This document shows, in pieces, positions 18,044-27,524 of a stretch of 64,000 nucleotides of DNA. Every line of letters starts with the position of its first letter. Position 1 is the first letter of the stretch. The DNA is from Planctomycetota bacterium (GTDB lineage: Bacteria > Planctomycetota > UBA1135 > GCA-002686595): positions 74,010 to 138,009 of the forward strand of contig NYYZ01000002.1 in the NCBI GenBank assembly GCA_002686945.1. The letters are read 5' to 3'. Position numbers and translations under genes: made by a program. The notes under the pieces were generated by a model. It did not search any database, was not told the origin of the DNA, and saw only the letters and a list, made by a program, of their open reading frames with translations.

Positions 18044-20116
18044 CTAGTTGCAGAAAGTGACGAAAAGCCCCTGGCTGAGGCTTGCACCGGTTGGGCTGGC
18101 CGGGTCACGGTAGATCACCTGTAAGCCACGGGAACTGCCCACCATGGTGGCATCCACGGGCAGGCTGAAGGCGGCCTTGCCCAAGTTGTCTGTCAATTGG
18201 GTGTCTCGCCGCACATAGGGGCCGCTGATCAGCAGTACGCCTCCCAGGTGGGGCACGCTGGCGGTTCCAGGACCTTCCCAGAGGACCGCCATCTGACTGG
18301 GGACCGCCCCGGTCAATTGCAGGTTCAGGATCGGCAGATCGGGATCGTTGAGTGCTATCAGGGTGGCCCGTTCGCCCTGGGAATTGAGGCTGCCCAGGCC
18401 GTAGGGGATAGGCGTGGCGCAGGCGCCCAGGTTCAGATCCAAGCTGCTGCTGGCCATCTCCACGGGGGTGCTCCTGCCGAACAGCTGCCATAGGTCATAG
18501 GCGTCCTGTCCCGCAGTGTTGGTCTGGTTCTCATCCCGCAGGAATTCTATGTACTCGCGAGTGGTTGTCTGGTGGAAGAGAGCGACCTCTGCGCGTACTG
18601 CAGCGCTGGGCAGGGCAAACATGGTCTCGTCCCAATGCTGCTGGTCCTCATAGTTGTAGGCCACCACATCAGCGTCGATGGCCGCGTAGCTGGAGTTGGT
18701 GAACCCTCGAGCAGGAATGCGGTTGTCCAGCAGCACCGTGTTGTTCAATACGAAATGGAAGCTCGGGCCTGCGGGCATGCCAGTCTGGGCAGCCATGTAG
18801 GCGTCGAGTCCCTGGTGGATTTCGTAGACCTTGGTGCTGGATGCGTCCAGGTCGGCGGTGGCATCGTCATAGCTTCCGTGCTCGCCAACCAGCTGGTCCC
18901 CGCTGTCGAAGAACTGAACCTGGAGCCACATGCGTCGGCCTTCACCGTAGCCAGTGGGCAGACGGTGCCCCGTCAGGTTGATCACGCGAACCACCAATTG
19001 GCCATTGCGTTCAAAGGTCTCGAGCTCTGCCGCGCTCTGCATCATGTCTCTGGTGCGCTGGGCGGCATCTTGCACCAGGCTGTCGCTCAGCCCCGTTTCG
19101 TAGTCCGGGTAGATGGAGCGTATGGCTTTCAATACCCAGGAATTGGCCCCGTTGAAGAAGTGCCGAGGCATGTCCGGGCGGAAAGCGCTGCCCAAGCCGG
19201 GTGAGCAGGCCGTGGCATCGGTGGTGGGCATGTGGCAATCCTGGCAGGACTGCACCAGCGGTTGGTTGCCGCCGAAGCGTCCCCCTGTGTCAATGGGCGC
19301 AACCGCGTAGACGCTGCGGGTCCACTCGCTGAAGGTTCTTTCGATCGGGTACATGTCCGTCTTGTCCATGGTGGGATGCGCCGCGTTGAGATTGGACAGG
19401 CGATAGCCCAGGCCCGAGGCCCGTTTTTCCAGGGCCGGGTTGGACACATCGTGGCAAGTGCCGCAAAGCATGGACTCGCGATGGAAGGGCGACTGGCGGA
19501 ATTCGTGGTAGGGGAAGTTGACTCCCAGATCAAAGGGTCCTCGGCGCCGGTCTTGGGGATCCAGGATGTACATCCCCGAATGGGGTTCCACATTCATGGG
19601 TCGCGACATGCCTGCCAATATGCCCGCGTCCTCAGCTGGGTTCAGCGGGTCGAGTACTGGGTCCACCATGCGGTGGCAGAAGTGACAGTTGACCCCATCG
19701 AAGTCGTTGGTGAAGGGATCGAGAGCGGATCCGTCAGTGGGGATCGTGCGCCCCTCCATGTGGGCTCCGGGCATGTGGCAGCGCATGCACAGGTAGCCAG
19801 AGCCCCCCAGGTCCTGCTCGGCGATCGCCAGGGCGGCGAAGAAAATCGGGTCGCGGCTGCTCTGGGCCATCATGCTGGCCTGCCAGGTGTCGTAGGGCTC
19901 CACCTGTTGATCGTAGTTGCCGTGACACAGGGCGCATGCCTGGCCGGATTGAAGATAGTCCACGAATTCGCCTGGCTGGGAACCAGCCATCTCGAAGGCA
20001 CGGATGTTGCTCTGGGGCGTGGTGCCTGGGGTAGCGTCTGCCAGACTGAAGATCAGGGTCAAGGCGACGCCTGCAGTCACAGACAAGGTGGTTTTGGGGC
20101 GCATCATGAGACTCAT
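18044..20116 (-). CDS. Secreted pentaheme c-type cytochrome with C-terminal beta domain
   Basis: A 690-residue exported protein with a signal peptide (TLSVTAGVALTLIFSLADA). Any of three clustered ATGs could start it; the first is used. Five CxxCH heme-binding motifs are visible: CALCH (61-65), CMRCH (110-114), CHFCH (144-148), CGTCH (about 220) and CQDCH (about 295), all in the N-terminal half. The arrangement recalls multiheme cytochromes of the c554/NapC-associated type, which shuttle electrons in the periplasm. Residues ~380-560 are beta-rich without a recognised motif. The last ~120 residues (from LNLGACATP to IYRDP and FCN) form the same kind of C-terminal domain as in the proteins at 13313 and 23750. 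The redox partner is unknown. Confidence 0.88.
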   Translation of the reverse strand: MSLMMRPKTTLSVTAGVALTLIFSLADATPGTTPQSNIRAFEMAGSQPGEFVDYLQSGQACALCHGNYDQQVEPYDTWQASMMAQSSRDPIFFAALAIAEQDLGGSGYLCMRCHMPGAHMEGRTIPTDGSALDPFTNDFDGVNCHFCHRMVDPVLDPLNPAEDAGILAGMSRPMNVEPHSGMYILDPQDRRRGPFDLGVNFPYHEFRQSPFHRESMLCGTCHDVSNPALEKRASGLGYRLSNLNAAHPTMDKTDMYPIERTFSEWTRSVYAVAPIDTGGRFGGNQPLVQSCQDCHMPTTDATACSPGLGSAFRPDMPRHFFNGANSWVLKAIRSIYPDYETGLSDSLVQDAAQRTRDMMQSAAELETFERNGQLVVRVINLTGHRLPTGYGEGRRMWLQVQFFDSGDQLVGEHGSYDDATADLDASSTKVYEIHQGLDAYMAAQTGMPAGPSFHFVLNNTVLLDNRIPARGFTNSSYAAIDADVVAYNYEDQQHWDETMFALPSAAVRAEVALFHQTTTREYIEFLRDENQTNTAGQDAYDLWQLFGRSTPVEMASSSLDLNLGACATPIPYGLGSLNSQGERATLIALNDPDLPILNLQLTGAVPSQMAVLWEGPGTASVPHLGGVLLISGPYVRRDTQLTDNLGKAAFSLPVDATMVGSSRGLQVIYRDPASPTGASLSQGLFVTFCN

Positions 20117-20355
20117 TGAAGGGAATACGATCCCCTATCTTGTTTGTACCCCACCAATTCAGTCAAGGGGAATTTGGATGGGACTCTTCTCTGGGTACTT
20201 TCCGGGCCGTTCTTGAGCCGGAGGCATCCACGGTGTTTTCGTTCCTGCGCCAAAGCTGGCGTGCAACCGTGCGGCTCATTTTGCGTCTTGATGGTTGGTG
20301 GCTTCGATCCGTCCCAATTTGGAGCGGAAGGGCCCCCTGAACCATCTCTTGACCG

Positions 20356-21324
20356 ATGAATACCCAACACAATCTTGCTCCGGGCCCCCTGCTGGCGCTC
20401 ACCCTGGCCTTGTTTTCCGGTGCCTCGCCCTGTTTCGCCGAAGCAGGCTCGCCCTCCGTTTCTTCCGCATCCACCTTGGCCGAGTGTCCCAGATTGGGAA
20501 TTCTGGAGAGGTCACCGAACTGCAGCACTCTGGTGTTTCGGGGAACTCGTCCCGGTCAGATCTTGCGCCTCTACGGTCGCTGGGCAGATCCGGACACTTC
20601 GCTCATGCCTCCCTGGGAGACACTTGCCCTGATCCCAACGGACGGTCTTGGGCAGGCTCGATTGAACTTGCCCAAGGGGGCCTTGAGCGGGTGGACCCTC
20701 AGGGTGCGTGGCGTGGGTTCGGCCCTCTGCAGTGTAGACCTGTTGATCTCGGGCCAGCCCTGGACACCCCCGGGGGTCATTGCTGGCAGCCTGCCCGACC
20801 GGGAACGGTCGCGGGGATCAGGCGAGATCATTGTGAGCGAGATCATGAAGGACCCGGCTCAGGTCTCGGATGCCCAGGGGGAATGGTTTGAGGTCTTCAA
20901 TACCACCAACGGGCCAATTGACATGGAGGGCTGGATTCTGGCGGATCTGGGTTCGGACATGACCCTGCTGGACAATGGGGGCCTGGGCATCATCGTGCCT
21001 GCCCGCGGATATCTGGTCCTGGGCCGTGAAATCGATCCGCAGTTCAATGGTGGCGTCCAGGTGGACGCGGTCTGGTCTTCCTTCATCCTGGCCAACGGGG
21101 CCGACGAGGTGCTTTTGGCCCGGCCCAATGGGTCCCTGGTGGATCTTGTGGCCTATGGCTCAGCGCCCGGCTGGGTGGATCCGGTGGGGGCCAGCTTGCA
21201 GTTGTGCACCGATCGTCTGGCAGTCAACTGGAACGACTCCCCCGACCACTGGTGCGAGGCCCCGGTTTCCTGGGCGGGGGGCGATCTCGGCAGTCCAGGA
21301 GTTCTGAATCCCCCCTGCCCCTAA
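20356..21324 (+). CDS. Secreted lamin-tail-domain protein
   Basis: A 322-residue exported protein with a signal peptide (LLALTLALFSGASPCFA). Residues ~45-150 are a beta-rich domain with paired cysteines (ECPRLGILE, NCSTLVFRG, ALCSVDLL). Residues ~155-290 fit the bacterial lamin tail domain: IIVSEIMKDP, GEWFEVFNTTNGPIDMEGW, YLVLGREIDPQF, LANGADEVLLA and SLQLCTDR. Such domains occur in secreted bacterial proteins, often with nucleases or adhesins, and are thought to mediate binding. No catalytic domain is fused here. The gene is divergent from the cytochrome gene across 239 bases in which no convincing regulatory site was found. Confidence 0.85.
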   Translation: MNTQHNLAPGPLLALTLALFSGASPCFAEAGSPSVSSASTLAECPRLGILERSPNCSTLVFRGTRPGQILRLYGRWADPDTSLMPPWETLALIPTDGLGQARLNLPKGALSGWTLRVRGVGSALCSVDLLISGQPWTPPGVIAGSLPDRERSRGSGEIIVSEIMKDPAQVSDAQGEWFEVFNTTNGPIDMEGWILADLGSDMTLLDNGGLGIIVPARGYLVLGREIDPQFNGGVQVDAVWSSFILANGADEVLLARPNGSLVDLVAYGSAPGWVDPVGASLQLCTDRLAVNWNDSPDHWCEAPVSWAGGDLGSPGVLNPPCP

Positions 21325-21383
21325 GAAAGGTACGTAGCAAAGGACGCGAGAGAATTGGGCGTGGGCTTCCGGGTGTGGGGACA

Positions 21384-21390
21384 CTAGCAT
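21384..21390 (+). promoter_or_regulatory. Possible -10 element of the YwqK lipoprotein gene (CTAGCAT)
   Basis: CTAGCAT lies 7 nt before the ATG at 21398, so the transcript would begin at the start codon. Part of the CTAnnnT group. No Shine-Dalgarno. Confidence 0.35.
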
Positions 21391-21397
21391 ACCTCGG

Positions 21398-22444
21398 ATG
21401 CGATACTGCAGCACCCAGGCTCTCGGTTCTTCCGGCGCTTCCCCGGCACTCTTGTTGCTCCTGTTGGTCCCCGCGTTCTTGGGCTGTTCGGACGAGGGCG
21501 AATCCGATTCCAACGCTGACTTGACCGTCGAGTGGTACGACCCACAGACAAGAATGGTCAAGAAGAGCGAAGGTCGGCAGGAGTACGGCCGGGAAGAGGG
21601 GCAGTGGAGCTACTTCCATGAGAATGGCCGGCTCGAACGGCAGGGCTCTTTCGTCTCAGGAATGAAATCAGGTGTCTGGACCGGTTGGTATCCCAACGGC
21701 GCCGTGCTTCGCCGCGGTTCCTTTGTGGGTGATCAACCCGATGGTCTCTGGGAGGAGTTCCATCCCACAGGAGTGATTTCTGCGCGCACAAGCTGGGCCA
21801 ATGGCCAGATCATTGGCAAGCAGCAGAGATTCTATCCCGATGGTGGCATCCGGACCGAAACCCCCTTCGCGAAGGGCGTGCCCCACGGCCTTGAAGTGGT
21901 CTACCACCAAGGCGGTGAAGTGTACTGGGCAAAGAATATGGTTAATGGTATGGCCGAGGGTGAATCGGTCGCTCGGCACCCTGGCGGTGGTTTGCAATTC
22001 ATCGGGACATTCAGGGGGGGCAAACTCGTCGGGGACTGGCATTACTGGCATGCCGGTGGCGAATACAAGGGCCTGCGCACTTACGACGAGGCAGGCAAGA
22101 TGCTGGGAACCTGGCTGGACTACGGCCCCCAGGGTCAAGCGCTCATGAGTCGGGCCCATGGGGACGACGGCAGTATCCTGGCCCAGCAGTGGACGCCCGC
22201 TGGGCAGCGGCTCAGTTATGGCGAAGTCAATCCCGAGGGCCGCCCAGTGGGGACCTTTTTTGTCTGGAAGCCTGACGGTAGCCTGAATGCAGAGCTCTCG
22301 GGAATGCACGACGGCGAACGCCGCACCAGTCCGCTGGCGCCGGAAGACGTGGTTCGGGCCGCAGAGTTGGCCGCCATGCCCGGCGCTCCCGCTTTTCGGC
22401 CTTCCGATGCTCCGCGCAGGGAAGACTTTGATCCGGGTCAGTAA
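21398..22444 (+). CDS. YwqK/MORN-repeat lipoprotein
   Basis: A 348-residue predicted lipoprotein: a poly-Leu signal (ALLLLLLVPAFLGC) with lipobox FLGC, then an acidic linker. The mature region holds at least eight MORN-like repeats of the YwqK type, each a Gly-x-Trp or equivalent turn followed by a Tyr-x-x-(Asp/Asn)-Gly element, for example GQWSYFHENGRLERQGSF, GVWTGWYPNGAVLRRGSF, GLWEEFHPTGVISART and GDWHYWHAGGEYKG. It is the longer relative of the gene at 15046. Role unknown; surface or periplasmic binding is more consistent with the lipobox than an antitoxin function. glyA follows after 53 bases of pyrimidine-rich sequence. Confidence 0.87.
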   Translation: MRYCSTQALGSSGASPALLLLLLVPAFLGCSDEGESDSNADLTVEWYDPQTRMVKKSEGRQEYGREEGQWSYFHENGRLERQGSFVSGMKSGVWTGWYPNGAVLRRGSFVGDQPDGLWEEFHPTGVISARTSWANGQIIGKQQRFYPDGGIRTETPFAKGVPHGLEVVYHQGGEVYWAKNMVNGMAEGESVARHPGGGLQFIGTFRGGKLVGDWHYWHAGGEYKGLRTYDEAGKMLGTWLDYGPQGQALMSRAHGDDGSILAQQWTPAGQRLSYGEVNPEGRPVGTFFVWKPDGSLNAELSGMHDGERRTSPLAPEDVVRAAELAAMPGAPAFRPSDAPRREDFDPGQ

Positions 22445-22497
22445 GCCTCGCTTTCATTCCCTTTTGTCCCATCTGAATCCAATCCACTCCCCTTTTC

Positions 22498-23736
22498 ATG
22501 ACCACCATGACCCACACCGATACGGACGTATGGGCCGCGATTCAGGCAGAGCGCGAGCGTCAGACCGAACAACTTGAGTTGATCGCTTCTGAGAACCATA
22601 CCTCTCCCGAAATCATGCAGGCCATGGGTTCGCCCCTGACCAATAAGTACGCGGAGGGCTACCCCGGCCGACGTTACTACGGCGGCTGCGAGCACGTGGA
22701 CACGGTCGAAGACCTGGCCCGCAATCGGGCCAAGGAACTCTTTGGCGCGGAAAGGGCTAATGTGCAGCCCCACAGCGGGACCCAGGCAAACATGGCTGCA
22801 CTGATGGCCCTTTGTTCTCCTCATGACCGTGTTCTGGGCATGTCCCTCGACCATGGGGGCCACCTGTCCCACGGTCACCCCAAGAACTTCTCCGGTGTGT
22901 TCTATGACTTTCACTCCTACGGCGTGCAGAGGGATGGGGAGCGCATTGATTACGAGGCTCTGCGAAAGCAGGCCAAGGAGGTCCAGCCCGCAGTGCTGCT
23001 GGCGGGTGCCTCGGCCTATCCGCGTCTGTTGGATTTCGAGATTTTCCGTTCTGTTGCTGACGAGGTTGGGGCGGCCTTGATGGTGGACATGGCTCACATC
23101 GCAGGTCTCGTGGCCGGGGGCGTCCACCCTTCGCCAGTGCCCCATGCTGAGGTGGTGACCATGACCACTCACAAGACTCTGCGTGGTCCCCGTGGCGGCC
23201 TGATCGTTTGTCGCGCCAGTCACATCAAACAGATCAATTCCGCAGTCTTCCCCGGAGGTCAGGGCGGTCCCCTGATGCATGTGATCGCCGCCAAGGCGGT
23301 GGCTCTCCGGGAAGCGCTGCAGCCATCGTTCGCGGCCTATGCACGCGAGGTGATCGACAATGCTCGTGTGCTCGGGGAAACCCTGCAGCAACGTGGTCTG
23401 CGCCTGGTCTCCGGCGGCACGGACAACCACCTCTTGTTGGTTGATGTGGGTTCGGTGGATTTGACCGGTGCCCAAGCCGAAGACCTGCTGCATGCGGTGG
23501 ACCTGACGGTGAACAAGAACCTGATCCCCTTCGATCTCCGTCCTCCAATGGAAGCCTCGGGCATTCGCATCGGGACCGCGGCGGTCACTACTCGCGGCCT
23601 GGGTCAGTCAGAGATGCGCCAGATGGGCGGCTGGATCGCGGACATCTTGGAGAACCCCGCTGACGAGCAACAGCGCGAGCGTATCAAAGGGGAAGTTGCG
23701 GAGGTGGCCCAAACCCATGCGGTTCCCCAGGTCTGA
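22498..23736 (+). CDS. glyA: Serine hydroxymethyltransferase
   Basis: PLP enzyme interconverting serine and glycine with tetrahydrofolate, the main source of one-carbon units for purines and thymidylate; cytoplasmic. Length 412 is standard. Motifs in order: [46 protein letters not shown], the cofactor lysine K226 in [15 protein letters not shown] and NKNLIPFD. It begins with ATG at 22498 (MTTMTHTD; the second ATG at 22507 is possible). The 53-base leader is almost purely pyrimidine with no Shine-Dalgarno. It converges on the BNR-propeller gene with 13 bases between stops. Confidence 0.97.
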   Translation: MTTMTHTDTDVWAAIQAERERQTEQLELIASENHTSPEIMQAMGSPLTNKYAEGYPGRRYYGGCEHVDTVEDLARNRAKELFGAERANVQPHSGTQANMAALMALCSPHDRVLGMSLDHGGHLSHGHPKNFSGVFYDFHSYGVQRDGERIDYEALRKQAKEVQPAVLLAGASAYPRLLDFEIFRSVADEVGAALMVDMAHIAGLVAGGVHPSPVPHAEVVTMTTHKTLRGPRGGLIVCRASHIKQINSAVFPGGQGGPLMHVIAAKAVALREALQPSFAAYAREVIDNARVLGETLQQRGLRLVSGGTDNHLLLVDVGSVDLTGAQAEDLLHAVDLTVNKNLIPFDLRPPMEASGIRIGTAAVTTRGLGQSEMRQMGGWIADILENPADEQQRERIKGEVAEVAQTHAVPQV

Positions 23737-23749
23737 ATGATCCCGAGCC

Positions 23750-26434
23750 CTATTGGAATGTGATCCGCAGGGCCTCGGTGAAGTTCGAGGTTGGCAGCAG
23801 CAGCAGGTCCCGGTACCAGACCTGGAAGTTCCAGGTCTCGCCGGGCAGCACCGCCACCACCGGTTGCATGGGCATTTGGGTCAAGTCCACCTGATGGGTG
23901 AAGGTACCGCTGATTCCGCTGTGCATCACGTTCTGGATGAAGCGGCCGATGGGGGTTCCCATGCAGAGGATTCCGTTGGATCCTCCTGGAAAGACATTCC
24001 AATCTTCGTTGCGCGAGCAAAGAAGGTAGCCGAACTTGTTGAGGGGCAGGTTTTGGGCCGTCAAGGAGAGGTCGTTCAGGTTTGGATCCAATGACCCGGC
24101 GGCGGTCAGAGTGGCGGATGTGCCCGTGGAGTTCAGGCCCGCCGGAGCGCAGAACCGCTCGCCCAGGCCGGGCGTGCTGGAGAGAACCAGGTCCCAGATT
24201 CCACGCCCGTAGGTGCCAAAACGCATGATCCCTTGCGCGGGGACGGACTCGATGCTCCAGTAGGTTGTGGCCGGTGCTTGGGTGCCCATGGCATTGGACC
24301 AGACCTGGGTGCTGGCATCCATGTGCCAAGCTCCCGCCTCGGTTGCCGCATAGAGATCATCACTGCCGTCTGCTGCCCAGGCCACGCCATAGACCATGGT
24401 CTGGGGCAGTCCCTGGGCCAGGCCCTGCCAGGTCTGACCTCCGTCCACCGAGATGCGCACTCCCGGAGTGGAATAGCCTGTGCCGCTGGCAGCAATGCGA
24501 TTGGGATCGGTGGGGTGCGGGGCAATGCAGTTGCCATAGAAGTAGTGGGAACCAGGGATTCCCACAGAGCCCTCGGTCCAGGTCACGCCCCGGTCCGTGG
24601 ACCACCACAGCCGGCCCGCATTGTTGGCTGCCCAGGCCAGGTCAGGATCCGTGGGACAGAAGGCCATGGCCGAAAGGTAGCTGCCCGATCCCGCGCCAAA
24701 GTCACGGGTCGAGTGATGCACTTCGCTCCAGCTTGCCCCAGTCCTGTACTGTCGCCAGAGATAGCGCCCCAGGAAAAAGAAGCTGTTGGGTGTATCGGGA
24801 TCTGCCACTACCGGAGGCAGCCACAGGTGCGAAGAGCCCTGGGGAAAGTCCAGGGTGCTGAGTGAACTCGTGGCCCCACTGGCAATCAGTGTGAAACCAG
24901 GATAGGTGCTGTAGACCCGGTCCAGAGAACCATCAGGGCTTGTCAGATGGCCATAGTCTCCTGAAATGATTTGGCTGAATCCCGTGGAGGGCCCGCTCCC
25001 GGTGGAATGGGTGCGCATGCCGATCTGGTAGCCCTGATCCTGGGTGCCGCCGTGGATCCGATTGGGAATGCTGCTGTCGGTCAGGGTCGAATAGAACTGC
25101 CCGACTCCTAGACCCAGCAGTGAGAGGTTCTCAACGGTGTGCCCTTCGTCCGTGGAACGGTAGGTGCCGCCATCGGTGTTGAAATAGACGACGTCGCCGA
25201 AGGCCGGACCATCCGGGTGGGGCAGTACATTGATTGCCCGCAGGTCTGCGTGCAATCGCTGGGCGGGATTTCCGTAGTACTCGCCCCAACTGCTGATTTG
25301 CTCCCAGGTCTGACCACCATTGCTGGAGGTGTATCCATTCACCCCACCTAGAACCAGGGCATCCCGGTTGGATGAAAAACCGACCATTGAATTCTGGCTG
25401 CCCCAGTATTCGGGCGGGGCTGCCATGGCGTTGAAAGTCCAACCGCCATCCAGGCTGCGGTAGGGCACCCAGCTGTTTCCCTCTCGAGACGTCAAGTAGA
25501 GAGCGCCGCCACCGGCTTCGGAGCCGGTCAGGTGCCCCTGGCTGGCACCGCCAGGGCCGTCACGGACGGTGAATTGAAAGCCTCCGTCAATGGAAACTCG
25601 GATCTTGTTGTTGTGGTAGAGGAAGATATCCGTTCCTGCGCCGTTGCCCACCTGGGGAACCCACAGTTCGCCTGACCAGGGGGTGGGCCAGGTCTTGCGT
25701 ACGCTGAAGGTCTGGCCCAGATCGATCGAGGCCAGGAGCGCGTTGCCCCCGTTCCATTGGCCATAGATCAAGACTGTAGGCAGTCCGTCGGGCAGCAACA
25801 CCAGACTGCGCAAATCCGATATGCCCGCCAGGCCAGAGGGCACGGTCCAGGTGGACCCCTGATCATCGCTGCGATAGATCGAGCTTCCCTGGCGCGTGAT
25901 CAGAATGTCTGCATCACTCAAGGAACTGGGCGGCACAACAACCAGATCATCAAAGCCCCCGAAGAGACCTTCTGAAAGGGGCGTCCAGTCAGTCCCATCC
26001 ATCGTGCCGCGCCAAAGTCCGCCGTTGGCGGATCCCACATAGAGCAGCCGTTCTCCATTGCGCTCGGGCCCATAGGCGGCGCAGCGGGTGTGCCCCGAAA
26101 TGTTCTTGCTGCCCACTTCAAACCAGGCTCCGCTCAATCCGCCGGCGCCTTCCGGGGCACCTGCCAGGCCATTGCGGCGCAGGCGCTCCGCTTCTTGGTT
26201 GGCCTTCTCGATCCGCCGCCAGTCGACGCCGGGAGCGGCCCTGTGCATTCCTTCGATCCAGCGTCGGCGTTCCGCTTGTTTGACGCCCCCTTCATCTTCA
26301 CCCTCCACAGGCCCTGGATGTCCCAACTCATGGGGCCGTTGTGTGTGGGGGCCAGGAGTCGGCAACAGCAGGCATCCCAGGGCCAGGAGTGCTCCGGCGC
26401 AGGCAGGCAGCAAGTGGTGGTTCTTGAATTGCAT
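23750..26434 (-). CDS. Secreted sortilin/BNR-type beta-propeller protein with planctomycete-type C-terminal domain
   Basis: An 894-residue exported protein: signal sequence HLLPACAGALLALGCLLL, then a charged linker (QAERRRWIEGMHRAAPGVDW). Residues ~95-740 hold many BNR/Asp-box repeats (STDRGVTWTEG, SVDGGQTWQG, SSNGGQTWEQ, SIDGGFQF and SDDQGSTWT), the pattern of the VPS10/sortilin or exo-xyloglucanase-type ten-bladed propeller. Catalytic glycosidase residues cannot be identified with confidence. From about residue 755 (CAPAGLNSTG) to the end is the C-terminal beta domain also seen in the proteins at 13313 and 18044, with VWYRDL near the end. It starts 12 bases after mtnA on the same strand, so it could be cotranscribed with it, although the functions are unrelated. 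Confidence 0.85.
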   Translation of the reverse strand: MQFKNHHLLPACAGALLALGCLLLPTPGPHTQRPHELGHPGPVEGEDEGGVKQAERRRWIEGMHRAAPGVDWRRIEKANQEAERLRRNGLAGAPEGAGGLSGAWFEVGSKNISGHTRCAAYGPERNGERLLYVGSANGGLWRGTMDGTDWTPLSEGLFGGFDDLVVVPPSSLSDADILITRQGSSIYRSDDQGSTWTVPSGLAGISDLRSLVLLPDGLPTVLIYGQWNGGNALLASIDLGQTFSVRKTWPTPWSGELWVPQVGNGAGTDIFLYHNNKIRVSIDGGFQFTVRDGPGGASQGHLTGSEAGGGALYLTSREGNSWVPYRSLDGGWTFNAMAAPPEYWGSQNSMVGFSSNRDALVLGGVNGYTSSNGGQTWEQISSWGEYYGNPAQRLHADLRAINVLPHPDGPAFGDVVYFNTDGGTYRSTDEGHTVENLSLLGLGVGQFYSTLTDSSIPNRIHGGTQDQGYQIGMRTHSTGSGPSTGFSQIISGDYGHLTSPDGSLDRVYSTYPGFTLIASGATSSLSTLDFPQGSSHLWLPPVVADPDTPNSFFFLGRYLWRQYRTGASWSEVHHSTRDFGAGSGSYLSAMAFCPTDPDLAWAANNAGRLWWSTDRGVTWTEGSVGIPGSHYFYGNCIAPHPTDPNRIAASGTGYSTPGVRISVDGGQTWQGLAQGLPQTMVYGVAWAADGSDDLYAATEAGAWHMDASTQVWSNAMGTQAPATTYWSIESVPAQGIMRFGTYGRGIWDLVLSSTPGLGERFCAPAGLNSTGTSATLTAAGSLDPNLNDLSLTAQNLPLNKFGYLLCSRNEDWNVFPGGSNGILCMGTPIGRFIQNVMHSGISGTFTHQVDLTQMPMQPVVAVLPGETWNFQVWYRDLLLLPTSNFTEALRITFQ

Positions 26435-26446
26435 GACTGGTTCGAA

Positions 26447-27523
26447 TTAGTAGGAAATGCCAGCGCTGTTCAGCGCCTGCTCCATCTTACCCTGATTCGG
26501 ATTCTGAATTACCCCCACTTCGGTGATGATTGCCGTGACCAGATCCCTCGGTGTCACATCAAAGGCGGGGTTGTAGATTTTGGAGCCATCCGGTGTGATG
26601 CGTCGACCAAGACCGGAGGAGATTTCCTCGGGATCCCGTTCTTCAATGGGAATGTCTCCTCCCTCGATCAGGTTGGTGTCTACTGTGGAGAGGGGGGCTG
26701 CCACGTAGAAGGGCAGACCATGGTGCCGTGCAGCAATCGCCACCCCATAGGTCCCGATCTTGTTGCACACATCTCCACCTCTGGTAATTCGATCGGAACC
26801 CACGATGATGCAGTCAATGCGGCCTTCGGACATTACCCGGGCGGCCATGCCGTCGGTGATCACGGTTACATCGATACCGGCGCTAGAGAGTTCCCAGGCG
26901 GTGATCCGCGCGCCCTGCAGCAGGGGCCGGGTCTCATCCGCATAGACCTTGATGTTCTTGCCCTCTTCTTGCGCAACATAGATCGGCGCCAGGGCGGTGC
27001 CCATGCCGCCGGTGGCCAGTGCTCCTGCATTGCAGTGCGTCAGTACGGTTTGGTCATTGTTGAGTAGCGCCGCTCCGTGTTCGCCGATGCGGCGGCAGGT
27101 GTCCCGGTCCGATGAGTGGATTGCGAGGGCCTCATCAAGAAGGGCCTGGCAGAGCTCAGCGCCTGTAGCGCCTTCCCCATGTACCGAGCGGGCCTTTGAC
27201 CGCATGCGGTTCAGTGCCCAAAACAGGTTGACCGCAGTGGGTCGAGCTTCGGCGAGCTGATCGCAGGATGTCTCCGCTGCGTCCAGAACCGCGTCACTGC
27301 TGGATTCGGGCAGACTGCCGACTCCCAGCACAACACCATATGCTGCCGCCACTCCGATAGCAGGAGCGCCGCGCACCGCCAGTCTTCGAATGGCCGCGAT
27401 CATGTCCTTGACGTTCGAGACCTCGATCACTCGGTGCTCAGCAGGCAGCAGGGTCTGCTCGATCATGCGGACGTGCCCATCGAGTGCGCCGTGCCAATGA
27501 AGGGTTTCGGGATGTTGGCTCAT
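26447..27523 (-). CDS. mtnA: Methylthioribose-1-phosphate isomerase
   Basis: Aldose-ketose isomerase of the methionine salvage pathway, converting methylthioribose-1-phosphate to the ribulose form; cytoplasmic, 358 residues. Catalytic residues are visible: C164 in THCNAGALATGG and D244 in IVGSDRITRGGDVCNKIGTYG. RGAPAIGVAAAYGV and KVYADETRPLLQGAR are further family motifs that separate it from eIF2B-like relatives. No other salvage gene is in the window. A TTAGAAT element and an 8-bp inverted repeat sit directly upstream of the ATG. Confidence 0.95.
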   Translation of the reverse strand: MSQHPETLHWHGALDGHVRMIEQTLLPAEHRVIEVSNVKDMIAAIRRLAVRGAPAIGVAAAYGVVLGVGSLPESSSDAVLDAAETSCDQLAEARPTAVNLFWALNRMRSKARSVHGEGATGAELCQALLDEALAIHSSDRDTCRRIGEHGAALLNNDQTVLTHCNAGALATGGMGTALAPIYVAQEEGKNIKVYADETRPLLQGARITAWELSSAGIDVTVITDGMAARVMSEGRIDCIIVGSDRITRGGDVCNKIGTYGVAIAARHHGLPFYVAAPLSTVDTNLIEGGDIPIEERDPEEISSGLGRRITPDGSKIYNPAFDVTPRDLVTAIITEVGVIQNPNQGKMEQALNSAGISY

Positions 27524-27524
27524 T

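Noticed and set aside
20135-20166. TTGACT with a distant AAGATAG upstream of the cytochrome gene on the minus strand
   Set aside because: Spacing is 18-20 bp with a poor -10 match; not better than chance.
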